Assembly: GCF_000527695.1 (NCBI RefSeq)
Contig: NZ_ATSX01000003.1
Location: 1 to 64,000 of the forward strand
DNA from: Commensalibacter papalotli (ex Servin-Garciduenas et al. 2014)
GTDB taxonomy: Bacteria > Pseudomonadota > Alphaproteobacteria > Acetobacterales > Acetobacteraceae
Direction of reading: 5' to 3'
Length of the DNA stretch: 64,000 bases
Below, piece after piece: positions 27,403 to 36,502 of this stretch. A model generated the notes under the pieces. The model saw only the letters and a program-made list of their open reading frames with translations, had not been told where the DNA came from and made no database searches. A program made the position numbers and the translations under genes. Each line of letters begins with the position of its first letter. The first letter of the stretch is position 1.

Positions 27403-27477
27403 TGGGGTGTAGCCAAGCGGTAAGGCAGCGGATTTTGATTCCGCCATTCGGAGGTTCGATCCCTCCCTCCCCAGCCA
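27403..27477 (+). tRNA. tRNA-Gln (anticodon TTG)
   Basis: A full cloverleaf: acceptor TGGGGTG with CTCCCCA, D-arm with AGCCAAGCGGTAAGGCA, anticodon stem GCGGA/TCCGC with loop TTTTGAT (anticodon TTG), T-arm GGAGG-TTCGATC-CCTCC, discriminator G and encoded CCA. It resembles E. coli tRNA-Gln closely. One oddity is a T-T mismatch at the sixth acceptor pair. Confidence 0.95.
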
Positions 27478-27606
27478 TTAAACATACTTTAAATTCCCTT
27501 AAAATTATAAATAATATTATTCAGTATAGATTAGTCTTTTTTTCCACAAAGATATAACTTCTTATAATCTAATCTTTAGTAAAAAACTTTTATTAAAATC
27601 TTCATT

Positions 27607-28389
27607 GTGAAATCCCCTTTAAAAAGATTCCAATTTACATATCATCAACATCAAGTTATGTGCGAGTTATACCCACCGCACCCGTTAACCAAAAAACCCA
27701 AAATTTCTTTATCATTAACCCCTGAACTTGTCCTTAAAATCAAAGCACCAAAAAGAACGACACATCAACAAATTATAGCTATTTTAGAAAAACACGGCGA
27801 TTGGATTCTTCAGCAAATCAATAAACAACATGCAAAACAAGAGCAATCACATCATCTTCAATTTATACAATCAGAAAAGCATCTTTTTTTAGGACAATAT
27901 TATGCTTTGGATATTATAGAAAATAGTGCTCTAAAACCTAACATCCAAGTTGTTGATCAATCGCTTAAAATTACTATTCGCCAAAACACACCGCAAAAAA
28001 TCGCTTATTTATTAAATAGTTGGTATCGTTTTCAAGCCATTGATCTATTTTCTAAACGACTTTTACTCATAAAACCCTCTATTTCATGGATTAACTGGGA
28101 AAAACACCCCCCTTTATTGCGTATCAAGAAAATGACAAGTCGATGGGGCAGCTATATTCATCATACGCCAAGAGTGATTACCCTTAATCAACATTTAATC
28201 AAAGCTCCACTTAACTGTATTGACTATGTCATTATTCATGAGTTGTGCCATGAAGTTCAACCCAATCACAGCAAGAAATTCTATTCTCTTGTCTCGCAAA
28301 TCATGCCAGATTGGAAAATATGGCAATCACAACTTCAACAAAAAAGTGCTTTATTGCTTTACAATACTATTCCAAAAGAACAAAATTAA
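27607..28389 (+). CDS. YgjP-type zinc metallopeptidase (DUF45)
   Basis: A 260-residue member of the YgjP/DUF45 family, relatives of SprT and wss1 metalloproteases. The zinc-binding site is HELCH in YVIIHELCHEVQPNHSKKFY, with the third ligand His in NHSKKF. The segment MTSRWGSYIHHTPRVITLN is the other family signature (K/RxRWGSC-like), here with Tyr in place of the usual Cys. GTG start. The substrate is unknown. The tRNA gene lies upstream. Confidence 0.88.
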   Translation: MKSPLKRFQFTYHQHQVMCELYPPHPLTKKPKISLSLTPELVLKIKAPKRTTHQQIIAILEKHGDWILQQINKQHAKQEQSHHLQFIQSEKHLFLGQYYALDIIENSALKPNIQVVDQSLKITIRQNTPQKIAYLLNSWYRFQAIDLFSKRLLLIKPSISWINWEKHPPLLRIKKMTSRWGSYIHHTPRVITLNQHLIKAPLNCIDYVIIHELCHEVQPNHSKKFYSLVSQIMPDWKIWQSQLQQKSALLLYNTIPKEQN

Positions 28390-28423
28390 AACATATTTCA
28401 ACTCTTGATTACATGGTCTGTAA

Positions 28424-30154
28424 ATGCAAGCTAAAGCACAAAGCTTTTTTAAAGCAATATTCCAGTTACCTGCTGGAGCACGTTCTTTAAAAAGACTTAC
28501 TGTTCCCATCGCTCTAAATGATATATTAGCAGGCATTTTAGTTTCTAGTGTCGCTATTCCAGTTGGATTGGCCTATGCCAATTTAATGGGTGTTCCTGCG
28601 ATTATTGGTTTATATGCTTGTATTATTCCTGTTCTAGCTTATGCAATTTTTGGCTCTTCTCCCTTTTTAATTATAGGACCCGATACCGCTGTCAGTAATA
28701 TCGTTGGTGTCAGCTTGACCGCTTTTGCATTAACAACCCCTGATGCTAGAATACAAGGCGCAGCAGCCATCGCGATTGGCGTTGGTATAGTGAGTATTTT
28801 TGCCGGAAAATTGCGCCTAGGTTTTATTGCGAATTTTTTGTCTCGACCAATTTTAACAGGCTATTTAGCAGGAATAGGTATTCAACTAATCCTATCGCAA
28901 CTTTCTATTATCACTAAGATTTATGCTCCTACAGGAAATTTCTTTGAACGAGCCCTTTTTTTTATCCACCACTTATCTTCTATTCACTGGATGACCTTTG
29001 GAATGGCTCTGTTTTTTTTTATTTTTATAAGAGCTTGTATTTTCTACAAACCCTCTATTCCTGCACCTGTTATTACCGTAATCGTTTCTATTTTGCTTTC
29101 TTGGGGATTTAGCCTAAATCAATATGGAATTATGACTTTGGGGAAATTGCCATCTGGACTTCCCAGCTTTGAAATTCCCTCTTTTAATTATCCTCTTACA
29201 GAATTCATAGAAACCGTTGTTGCAGTAACCCTAATCAGCTTTTCGAGTGGAATTATTACTGCACGCAGTTTTGCAGCCACCATAGGCAAGCAAGTTGATG
29301 GCAATAAAGAATTAGTCAGTTTTGGTATTGCTAATATAATTTCAGGATTATTCCAAAGTTTTACCGTAACAGGTGCTGATTCCAGAACTGCCGTTGCTAT
29401 AAACTCTGGAGGAAAAACCGCACTTGTAGGTATTAGCTCTGCTATAACTATTGCTTTGATCATTACCTTTCTTTCCCAACCACTCAGCTTTTTACCTTCT
29501 GCAATTCTTAGCGTAATTTTAATTTCAACCGCAATTAATCTGATTGACTTTAAAACTTTTCGGTTTCTTTTAAAGGTCAGTAGGCAAGAAGCTATTTTTG
29601 TAATTATCACTATTCTAGGTGTTTTATGGGTAGGAATTTTACAAGGGATTATCTTGGCTGTTTTTATTACACTTTTACATGGCCTCGCACTATCTGCCAG
29701 ACCCAGAGATTCTTTGTTAGGAATGTTCCCAAATACCAAAGAGCTCGTAAATCTTAATTTAGAGCCCACAGCTGTCCCTGTTCCTCATTGTATTATCTAT
29801 TTATTCGAGGCTTCTATTATTTTTTTTAATGAAGGTTATTTCTCTAGCCGTTGTGCAACCGTTCTTGAACAACATGAAGACCAATCGATTAAATGGTTTA
29901 TTTTAGATGCATCTGTGATGACCAGAGGAGATGCCAGCACCCTTTATGCTCTTAATCAACTTTACATTTTACTTCAGACAAAAAATATCAATCTTATTAT
30001 CGCTAATGGACATTACGACTTCCGAAATATTGTACAAAAAAGTGATATAATGGATAAAATAGCAGGTAAAAAAATTTATCAATCTGTTGAAATTGCTCTA
30101 GCTGAAATATCCAGTTTATCCCAACCTCCAATGGAACCTATTCACCATGCCTAA
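28424..30154 (+). CDS. SulP-family inorganic anion transporter
   Basis: SulP/SLC26 transporter of 576 residues with a membrane domain of about 12-14 helices and a cytoplasmic STAS domain at about 430-560 (IKWFILDASVMTRGDASTLYAL). Motifs include GLYACIIPVLAYAIFGSS and GPDTAVSNIVG near the front, typical of sulfate or bicarbonate/dicarboxylate carriers. Substrate cannot be assigned. It overlaps the following RgpF-like gene by 8 bp, so the two are probably cotranscribed, which is an odd functional pairing. Confidence 0.9.
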   Translation: MQAKAQSFFKAIFQLPAGARSLKRLTVPIALNDILAGILVSSVAIPVGLAYANLMGVPAIIGLYACIIPVLAYAIFGSSPFLIIGPDTAVSNIVGVSLTAFALTTPDARIQGAAAIAIGVGIVSIFAGKLRLGFIANFLSRPILTGYLAGIGIQLILSQLSIITKIYAPTGNFFERALFFIHHLSSIHWMTFGMALFFFIFIRACIFYKPSIPAPVITVIVSILLSWGFSLNQYGIMTLGKLPSGLPSFEIPSFNYPLTEFIETVVAVTLISFSSGIITARSFAATIGKQVDGNKELVSFGIANIISGLFQSFTVTGADSRTAVAINSGGKTALVGISSAITIALIITFLSQPLSFLPSAILSVILISTAINLIDFKTFRFLLKVSRQEAIFVIITILGVLWVGILQGIILAVFITLLHGLALSARPRDSLLGMFPNTKELVNLNLEPTAVPVPHCIIYLFEASIIFFNEGYFSSRCATVLEQHEDQSIKWFILDASVMTRGDASTLYALNQLYILLQTKNINLIIANGHYDFRNIVQKSDIMDKIAGKKIYQSVEIALAEISSLSQPPMEPIHHA

Positions 30155-31055
30155 AAAAATATGCCTTTTCGCACATTATACGCAATCGAATAAGTTACCT
30201 TTTGACGTCAAACATTATTTAAAAGCATTATATCATTGTGGGTGGGAAACGCATCTGGCTTTATCTGGACAGCAAATTTTATCATCTGATACAGATGATT
30301 TTTGTAAAAAACATCATATTACCCCTCACCTACGTTCTAATACAGGCTTAGATTTCGGTGCATGGCAACATTTGATGCACAAGGGAGTTGCCAAAAATGC
30401 TGATTATATTTTACTGACGAATGATAGTATTTTTGGCCCTCTATATTCAATGAATGCAATCTTTGATAAGATGTTAACACCAAACATTGATATTTGGGGT
30501 ATGGTTGAAACCTTGGAAATTAACTGGCACCTTCAATCCTGGTTTTTATGTTTTACCAATCACGCTTTTCACCATCCAAAGATTCAAACATTATTAAATT
30601 TACCTTTTCACCAAATGTCAAAACCAGAAATAATTCAAAAAGGTGAACTTGGCTTGGGACAAATCATACAAGAAATTCCAGAATTTCGTTATGCTGGGCA
30701 ATGGTCAAAATTAAAAAAATATCCGCTTAGAGACCCAAAACAAACAAATCCTATGCATTTGGATTGGGTTAGTGTAATCACCTCTGGTCAAGTTCCTTTT
30801 ATTAAAAAAGAAGTTATAAGAGATAATTATTATGGACTTTTTTGGCTAAATTATTACCGTAAATTATTAAAAAATAATCATTATTTTCCACTAGAATATA
30901 TAGATGAGTATTTAAAACAATACCCCAATAGGCCTTTACCTGTTGTACCTAAATGGAAGCGTTTTTTATATTTGGCCAGCACTTATGACACGAAAATTGC
31001 CTGGCAATATTTCCTTAAGCAAGGAATTTCTTGCCCTATAATTTATCCTAAATGA
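30147..31055 (+). CDS. RgpF-like rhamnan synthesis family protein
   Basis: A 302-residue protein matching the RgpF/DUF616 family of putative glycosyltransferases. The early pattern CLFAHYTQSNKLPFDVKHYL, the RSNTGLDFGAW motif (the N-x-G-x-DFG-W hallmark) and LLTNDSIFGPL are characteristic. RgpF acts in streptococcal rhamnose-glucose polysaccharide assembly; related proteins work in LPS or capsule synthesis in Gram-negatives. It opens the surface-glycan region and is coupled to the SulP gene by overlap. It ends 4 bp before the converging amidase gene. Confidence 0.8.
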   Translation: MPKKICLFAHYTQSNKLPFDVKHYLKALYHCGWETHLALSGQQILSSDTDDFCKKHHITPHLRSNTGLDFGAWQHLMHKGVAKNADYILLTNDSIFGPLYSMNAIFDKMLTPNIDIWGMVETLEINWHLQSWFLCFTNHAFHHPKIQTLLNLPFHQMSKPEIIQKGELGLGQIIQEIPEFRYAGQWSKLKKYPLRDPKQTNPMHLDWVSVITSGQVPFIKKEVIRDNYYGLFWLNYYRKLLKNNHYFPLEYIDEYLKQYPNRPLPVVPKWKRFLYLASTYDTKIAWQYFLKQGISCPIIYPK

Positions 31056-31059
31056 AAAA

Positions 31060-31725
31060 CTACTTTACTTCAAAAAATATAATTTTCTTTGAATCGGCAA
31101 GGTTTGGCATAATTCCGACACCATAATAGTAACCACCATTATATATTCCCCATCCACCAAAAGCAAAACGAGAAAAGTTAGCTAAAATTCCAAACGTTCC
31201 ATCAATACTAAAACTAGGTGTTGGATAAGGAAAGCGCGATTTATTCCAAATATCAATATGACCTCCATCTTGATTTTTCCCCCAATAACTAGAAAAAGCA
31301 ATAATCCCAGTCCTGCCGTAAACTTTATCTTTCCAGTTTTGACCTGTAATATCTTCAGCCTGCCCCAATCCACAAAACGGATTCTGCTTTAACCAAACAG
31401 CCATTTCGTCAGCACGGGTTGCAACAGGCAAGCCGTCAATTATAGTACGTCCCAAAGTTTGACGACCCGAAGCTGGTTTAACTGCTTTTTGTGAAAAAGA
31501 CTTCATATCAACCCCCACATTATGCAAAGTAATACTTAATCTTATGGCACATTGATATTTATATTCAGGTGAAGGGTTTCCTGTTTCAGCATGCCTCCAC
31601 AAATCAAAAAATTGAACACAGGATTTTCTGGTTTTGGAATAAACCTCTGCTACTCCAAAACCATTATGTGTCATATGAATGAAATATAAACAGCTCATAA
31701 AGAAACCTAAATAAAGCTGTTTCAT
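31060..31725 (-). CDS. Tae4-like amidase with signal peptide
   Basis: A 221-residue protein matching the type VI secretion amidase effector 4 (Tae4) family, which cuts the D-Glu/mDAP bond of peptidoglycan peptides. Catalytic Cys59 lies in YQCAIRLSITLHNVG (Tae4: CPIRMS) and His156 in GRTGIIAFSSYWG...GGHIDIWN, with Asp158 as a possible third residue. Unlike classic Tae4, it begins with a hydrophobic segment (about 4-24), probably a Sec signal, and has a C-terminal Gly/Tyr-rich extension after about 165. No T6SS gene and no Tai4-like immunity gene is seen. AGGA precedes the ATG. It may be an exported cell-wall enzyme or toxin. Confidence 0.75.
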   Translation of the reverse strand: MKQLYLGFFMSCLYFIHMTHNGFGVAEVYSKTRKSCVQFFDLWRHAETGNPSPEYKYQCAIRLSITLHNVGVDMKSFSQKAVKPASGRQTLGRTIIDGLPVATRADEMAVWLKQNPFCGLGQAEDITGQNWKDKVYGRTGIIAFSSYWGKNQDGGHIDIWNKSRFPYPTPSFSIDGTFGILANFSRFAFGGWGIYNGGYYYGVGIMPNLADSKKIIFFEVK

Positions 31726-31794
31726 CTTATTACATTCCTCAATATTTTTTCATCATAAACAGGAAAGCTAATAGACTAATTTTTAATTATTCAA

Positions 31795-34629
31795 TCAGGT
31801 CAGGCTTAACTGCTGAGTTTCCTCTTTAATCTGATAATAATATCCGAGCAACTCTTCTGTTTGTTCTTCCATAGTCGCAATATGATCTTTATGAGTGTTT
31901 ACATAATTATCAAACATAGATGCTTTATCGAGTAAATCTTCTATAACTCGTTTGAGTTCTTCAGAATCTCCTGTCAAAGAAACATAAGTGCCATTCACAC
32001 CATCCACAACATCTTCAGATTGACCTCCTGGATTACTACAAATTACCCAAACATCACGTAATAATGCCTCTCTGACGGTCATGCCGTAACTTTCTTTCCA
32101 TTGTGAAGGGAAAAGTAGAACATCAATTCCATAAAAGAAATCATCTTTACCTTGAACATCGTAAGGAGGAATAGTAACAACTTTACCCTCAACTCCCCAA
32201 TTACTGACATCAATTGGCGCAAATCCCATATTGATCTTACTGTCAATAATTTTTAATTCCCAGTCAGAACGACGTAATGATTTAAATGCCTTTTGAATAA
32301 CTTGGGCACCTTTAATCGCTTCATCTCCAGCAACGAAACCAAAGCGTAAAGGCGTATTTGTTGGACGAGATGGTCGTTTCTTTTTGGGTCTTACAATCCC
32401 ATTACGATTTACTTTAATGGAAGCTTCATCAATATCATTGGCAATATATAATTGTCGGTGCGTTTCACTTGGACTTAACAACAAAGAAGCTGCTTGTAAT
32501 CCTTGTTTCATCATCATTGACCTTAAAGGTATATAATCTGCATGTGCTTCGCAGGTTTGACATACTCTTAAATCAATTTTCGTTTGAAAACAATAATTTC
32601 CATTTGATCTGGTCATAAATTGACGATTACATAGCCACCATGAATCATGTAAGGTAATTACATAAGGGATTTGTTTGCTTTGACAAGAAAACAACATCTG
32701 TAATCCCATATTTTGAATTGAATGGAAATGCACAATATCAGGTTTTACAGCATCTAAAACCATTTCGAAAGGTTCTATTATCTCTACATTATCGAATTGT
32801 TGCGAAGCATGTATTGCAGAAGGAATGTCGACAGAATAAACTATTGATCCATGATTTTTATATTTACATAATCCACGCTCTTGACCTTTAACTGGTCTAG
32901 AAGTGAAAATAGTCACCTCTACATCTTCATGTTGATGAATTCTTCTTGCCATTTCCTCGGCAACAAATGTAGCCCCACCAAAAGAATACGGATCATAATA
33001 AACATTAACTACTAATATTTTTAAGCTATTCTTTTTTACAACTTGTTTTGCAGGCAAGCCAAAAACAGGTTGGACCTGCTGATCAGTAATAACCTTTGGT
33101 GAATAACGAGATATCACAGATTGATAGGCTTGCTGGGCCATAGAGCACCTTAACTCTTTATCCCTGGCCAATAATAATAATTTTTCTTTCCATTCATCTG
33201 AAGTATTTGCCAAAAATCCGTTCTCAGAATCCGTAATAACGTCACTGAAAGCTTGCCGTGGTGAACAAACTGATGGCACCCCTAAAATTGAAGCCTCTAA
33301 ATATTTAATATTACTTTTAGCATCATTAAAAAGAATTGGCTCTAATGGAGCAATAGCAATATCTCCTTGGGCTAATAATTCTAAATATCGTTCATATGAT
33401 TGAGGTGGCGTATAAGTTATTTGATTGATAACATCTTGAAACTCAATAGGTAAATCCAGCTCTCCAACGATCGATAAACGAAGTCTTTTCTCATTTTTCA
33501 AAGCAGATAATATACCCATTGATGCAGCAAGGAAATCAGCGTTATGCGTATTCGAGCCTGAGCCGTATACAATAGTTACCTCATCAGAATTCTTTTCTTT
33601 TATCGTTTTGTTAACTTTAGATCTGTTTAATCTTTCCGCAATATTTAAAGTATTTTGATCAAGTGCATTCTCAATAACATAAACTTCAGGCACACCTTCT
33701 TGTTGCATTACTTTGGCCAAAGCTTGTGTCGAAGCAATTGCGTGCTCACAAGAAAACATTGTTTTACGGTATAAACCAGTACCAAAAAACAAAAGATTTT
33801 TTTCTTCAGTTGATAAATATTGCATAAAACCACATTCCGCATAGCGTTCTTGATTAATGATTAAATCATCAACTTCCCACCATGGTTTTAACCCCAACCG
33901 TTTTGCCTCTTGAAGCTGCTCTAAAACATTTGGAAATGCAGGCACGCGATAAAAGATAACTTCTTGAGATATTTGTAATAGTGACATTACTTGTTTTTGC
34001 GTGCGCCAATCACTGACTTTCACAATCCACCCTAAACGCTCTAAATGTTCAACTTTTTGTTGCACACGGTATTTATAACATTGCGGAAGCGTAACTTCTG
34101 CTATAATTAAAATTAATGGGTATTGTGAATTAGATTTATTATTAGGAAATTGATAATTATAGATTAAATCTATATTATCAATAAAGGTGTTTTGCGCAGG
34201 TACAACATTATGTTGCGAATGTTCTGACTGCTTTTTCGTCGATTCAAACTTTTGAAAAATAGCACGTAATTTTGGAAAACGAAGTATTAATTTACGATAA
34301 ATACCTCTATAGCCTTCTTCTTTATAAACCTCAAAAAGACGCTTTTTAACTATTTTTATAGGATATTCTTTAAAAAATTGTCCTTTAACAAAATAACTTA
34401 CCATGCCATTAAGTAATGTTACTTTACAATAAAGAGGGGTTTTAATTCTTTGAATTAAAGTCTCTTTTTCTTTAATCTCACTTTGTATATTTGAAATCTT
34501 ACTTTGTAGATTTGAAACCTCACCTTTTAAATTTGAAATTTCACTCTGTAAATTTGAAATTTTTAAGCTTGATAGCTTCAAACTATTGCTATAGCTTTCT
34601 GATAGATTTTTTTTTATTTTCTTAGTCAT
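31795..34629 (-). CDS. Large coiled-coil glycosyltransferase with two GT4-type domains
   Basis: A 944-residue protein. Residues 1-65 are a coiled coil of repeated heptads (SNLQSEI, SNLKGEV and so on). A first GT-B/GT4-like domain spans about 165-520 (HNADFLAASMG, IAIAPLEPILFNDAKSNIKYLE, then ENGFLANT), and a second about 525-930, beginning LKILVVNVYYDPYSFGGA and ending with GIDVLLFPSQWKESYGMTVREAL, the nucleotide-sugar site. Domain one is related to the GT4 domain of the 987-residue protein at 38.3 kb. It is divergent from nothing and follows the repeat-protein genes on the same strand. It probably adds sugars to a surface polymer or protein; donor and acceptor are unknown. Confidence 0.82.
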   Translation of the reverse strand: MTKKIKKNLSESYSNSLKLSSLKISNLQSEISNLKGEVSNLQSKISNIQSEIKEKETLIQRIKTPLYCKVTLLNGMVSYFVKGQFFKEYPIKIVKKRLFEVYKEEGYRGIYRKLILRFPKLRAIFQKFESTKKQSEHSQHNVVPAQNTFIDNIDLIYNYQFPNNKSNSQYPLILIIAEVTLPQCYKYRVQQKVEHLERLGWIVKVSDWRTQKQVMSLLQISQEVIFYRVPAFPNVLEQLQEAKRLGLKPWWEVDDLIINQERYAECGFMQYLSTEEKNLLFFGTGLYRKTMFSCEHAIASTQALAKVMQQEGVPEVYVIENALDQNTLNIAERLNRSKVNKTIKEKNSDEVTIVYGSGSNTHNADFLAASMGILSALKNEKRLRLSIVGELDLPIEFQDVINQITYTPPQSYERYLELLAQGDIAIAPLEPILFNDAKSNIKYLEASILGVPSVCSPRQAFSDVITDSENGFLANTSDEWKEKLLLLARDKELRCSMAQQAYQSVISRYSPKVITDQQVQPVFGLPAKQVVKKNSLKILVVNVYYDPYSFGGATFVAEEMARRIHQHEDVEVTIFTSRPVKGQERGLCKYKNHGSIVYSVDIPSAIHASQQFDNVEIIEPFEMVLDAVKPDIVHFHSIQNMGLQMLFSCQSKQIPYVITLHDSWWLCNRQFMTRSNGNYCFQTKIDLRVCQTCEAHADYIPLRSMMMKQGLQAASLLLSPSETHRQLYIANDIDEASIKVNRNGIVRPKKKRPSRPTNTPLRFGFVAGDEAIKGAQVIQKAFKSLRRSDWELKIIDSKINMGFAPIDVSNWGVEGKVVTIPPYDVQGKDDFFYGIDVLLFPSQWKESYGMTVREALLRDVWVICSNPGGQSEDVVDGVNGTYVSLTGDSEELKRVIEDLLDKASMFDNYVNTHKDHIATMEEQTEELLGYYYQIKEETQQLSLT
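34480..34563. repeat. Four 21-bp in-frame tandem repeats
   Basis: Four imperfect 21-bp units (34480-34500, 34501-34521, 34522-34542, 34543-34563) sharing the core TTTGAAA. Each encodes one seven-residue heptad of the coiled coil in the large glycosyltransferase (SNIQSEI, SNLQSKI, SNLKGEV, SNLQSEI). Gain or loss of a unit keeps the reading frame. Confidence 0.85.
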
Positions 34630-34720
34630 TTTGTTCTAATATATATCTTATTTTTAAATTTTATTTATTTATTTATATTTCTTATTCAAAATATATTCAA
34701 TAAATTTATATATAAATAAA

Positions 34721-34752
34721 AAAAGCCAGTTACTATTGTAACTGGCTTTTAA
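34721..34752 (-). terminator. Rho-independent terminator of repeat protein 1
   Basis: A perfect 13-bp stem (34721-34733 with 34738-34750) and a 4-nt loop, with a T-run on the minus strand. It lies 20 bp past the stop of the 508-residue repeat protein and 90 bp before the glycosyltransferase, so those two genes are probably separate units or joined by read-through only. Confidence 0.88.
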
Positions 34753-34770
34753 ATTAGTAGAAGTTTTTTA

Positions 34771-36297
34771 CTAAGACTTAACTACACCATTAGGATTTGC
34801 AACGTCAAACTGATTAACAGTAAGATCACTTACAGAAAGACCTTCAATGGTAATTGTATGTCCATCAAGTTTAAGAACTGCATTACCCTTTGCATCATTT
34901 TCAGAGGTTTTCAACAAGTTTGCAATACTATCATTGTCTAGACCATAGTTATACAAGCCAATTTTATCGCCGTTACCATTTTTAGAGAAGTCGGTAATAA
35001 CTGTATTACCATTATCAGTAATAGCTTTGTTAAACATGAACAAGTTATCACCAGCACCACCACTAAAGGTAGCGTTACCAGTTCCTGCAACCAAGGTATC
35101 ATTACCAGAACCACCAGAAGCAACAAAATCAGAGCTACCGCCAACAACAGTATTTGCATAAATTTGTAATGCTGAGGTAGATCCTGATGCATTTAATGTT
35201 TCATTTCCGACATCGGCAACAAATAAACCGCTATCATTACCAGATGCATTCAATGTATAATTCAATCCACCAGCACCAAAGCCAACAAATTGACCTTGAG
35301 CAGTGGCTTCTGTGTTACCAACACCATTAAAGAATGACAAAGATCGGCTTGCATTAATTGTATTAGAGTCACCTTGAACAACTTGTAAGTCACCAGTTGC
35401 TGTAATACTACTAGATTGACCACCATTCAACTGACCTGCGTTAGAGTCATTTGAACCGTTAAAGGTGTAGTTACCATAAGTACCACCTTGGATTGTGCTA
35501 CCACCACCAACAGTTACAACGTTATAGAAACTAAAGTCGTTAACTGCAGCACCTTCGTTAAGATTAACTGTTGAATGAATATCTTCTGAAAGACCACCAA
35601 ACAAGCTGACACGATTTTGAGCAGTACTATCATTGGAAGCTGTAATAGTGTCTTGGCCATAAGAAGTTACATTATTAATCTTACCAGCAGTAAGATCAAT
35701 AGAACTCTGCCCTTGGCCAGTCAATGCTTGATTACCAATTGAAATATTATTATTACCGCTACCAGCAACAATTGTATTATTACCAGTACCAACCGCTATA
35801 TCCCAATTACCACCATTAACAGTGTTACCATTGAAAACAACATTACTGTTTTCAGCTCCTGCTGCAAGCTGACCACTTTCTTGCCCTGCATTATAGGTAA
35901 AACTTTGAATATTACCTGATAGAACACGAACAAACTGACTGGAATTCATTACTGAATTAATAGTAACAGGACCATTCAACAGACTTAAATTATTAATTTC
36001 TGTAGCTGTCATACCCATTTTTGGTGATTGAGCGTTTTTTCCACCAACTACGATATAATCGTAACCATTACCAGCACTATAAGCGGCGCCACCTTGAGTA
36101 ATCACACCATACCCAATTTTATGCTCAACTGGAGCGGCTCCGTCAGCTGTTACATCAAGAAAATTCAACTGGTCAACAGAGTAGTAATTTTGCAACTCTT
36201 GACTAAACTGCTTCGCTAATTTCAAAGCTTGAGTACCATCTAATGTTACAGCGATAGTACTATCGGTACCCCCGACAACCGTTATTCTTTCACCCAT
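34771..36297 (-). CDS. Repeat-rich surface protein 1, RTX-like C-terminus
   Basis: A 508-residue protein of low Cys, very rich in Asn, Gly, Ser and Thr, made of short beta-strand repeats. The C-terminal part has RTX-like calcium-binding pattern (GGSGNDTLVAGTGNATFSGGAGDNLF) followed by GNTVITDF, a common ending of type I secreted proteins. There is no signal peptide. About the last 190 residues are close to its neighbour at 36.5 kb. Probably a secreted or surface adhesin exported by a type I system encoded elsewhere. The first 40 residues (MGERITVVGG) are not similar to any domain I know. Confidence 0.78.
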   Translation of the reverse strand: MGERITVVGGTDSTIAVTLDGTQALKLAKQFSQELQNYYSVDQLNFLDVTADGAAPVEHKIGYGVITQGGAAYSAGNGYDYIVVGGKNAQSPKMGMTATEINNLSLLNGPVTINSVMNSSQFVRVLSGNIQSFTYNAGQESGQLAAGAENSNVVFNGNTVNGGNWDIAVGTGNNTIVAGSGNNNISIGNQALTGQGQSSIDLTAGKINNVTSYGQDTITASNDSTAQNRVSLFGGLSEDIHSTVNLNEGAAVNDFSFYNVVTVGGGSTIQGGTYGNYTFNGSNDSNAGQLNGGQSSSITATGDLQVVQGDSNTINASRSLSFFNGVGNTEATAQGQFVGFGAGGLNYTLNASGNDSGLFVADVGNETLNASGSTSALQIYANTVVGGSSDFVASGGSGNDTLVAGTGNATFSGGAGDNLFMFNKAITDNGNTVITDFSKNGNGDKIGLYNYGLDNDSIANLLKTSENDAKGNAVLKLDGHTITIEGLSVSDLTVNQFDVANPNGVVKS

Positions 36298-36446
36298 TCT
36301 ACTTCACTCTTAATCTTTATTTTTAATTATTAAAACTAGATATCCTTAATTACGCACAATACTGCAAGTATGTGCGCAATATATAAATATAATAACTTTA
36401 TATAAAAATCAATGACTTTACCTATAATTATTAACATTTATATTAT

Positions 36447-36479
36447 AATAACTTAGTATTTTAAAAATACTAAGTTATT
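36447..36479 (-). terminator. AT-rich hairpin after repeat protein 2
   Basis: A perfect 15-bp inverted repeat (36447-36461 with 36465-36479) with a 3-nt loop, 23 bp past the stop of repeat protein 2. It is AT-rich and lacks a strong T-run, so it may terminate weakly and let some transcript continue into repeat protein 1, or act as an operator for the latter. Confidence 0.5.
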
Positions 36480-36502
36480 ATACAACAACCATGCAAAAAA
36501 AA

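Noticed and set aside
28424-30154. SulP gene as part of the surface-glycan cluster
   Set aside because: It overlaps the RgpF-like gene, but SulP carriers have no known glycan role, so I treat the overlap as chance or shared transcription.
31060-31725. T6SS effector-immunity module
   Set aside because: The amidase looks like Tae4, but no Hcp, VgrG, PAAR or Tai4-like gene is within the window, and a signal peptide argues against T6SS delivery.
34438-34620. The 21-bp repeats as a CRISPR array
   Set aside because: They are directly adjacent, in frame and translate to heptads; no unique spacers separate them.
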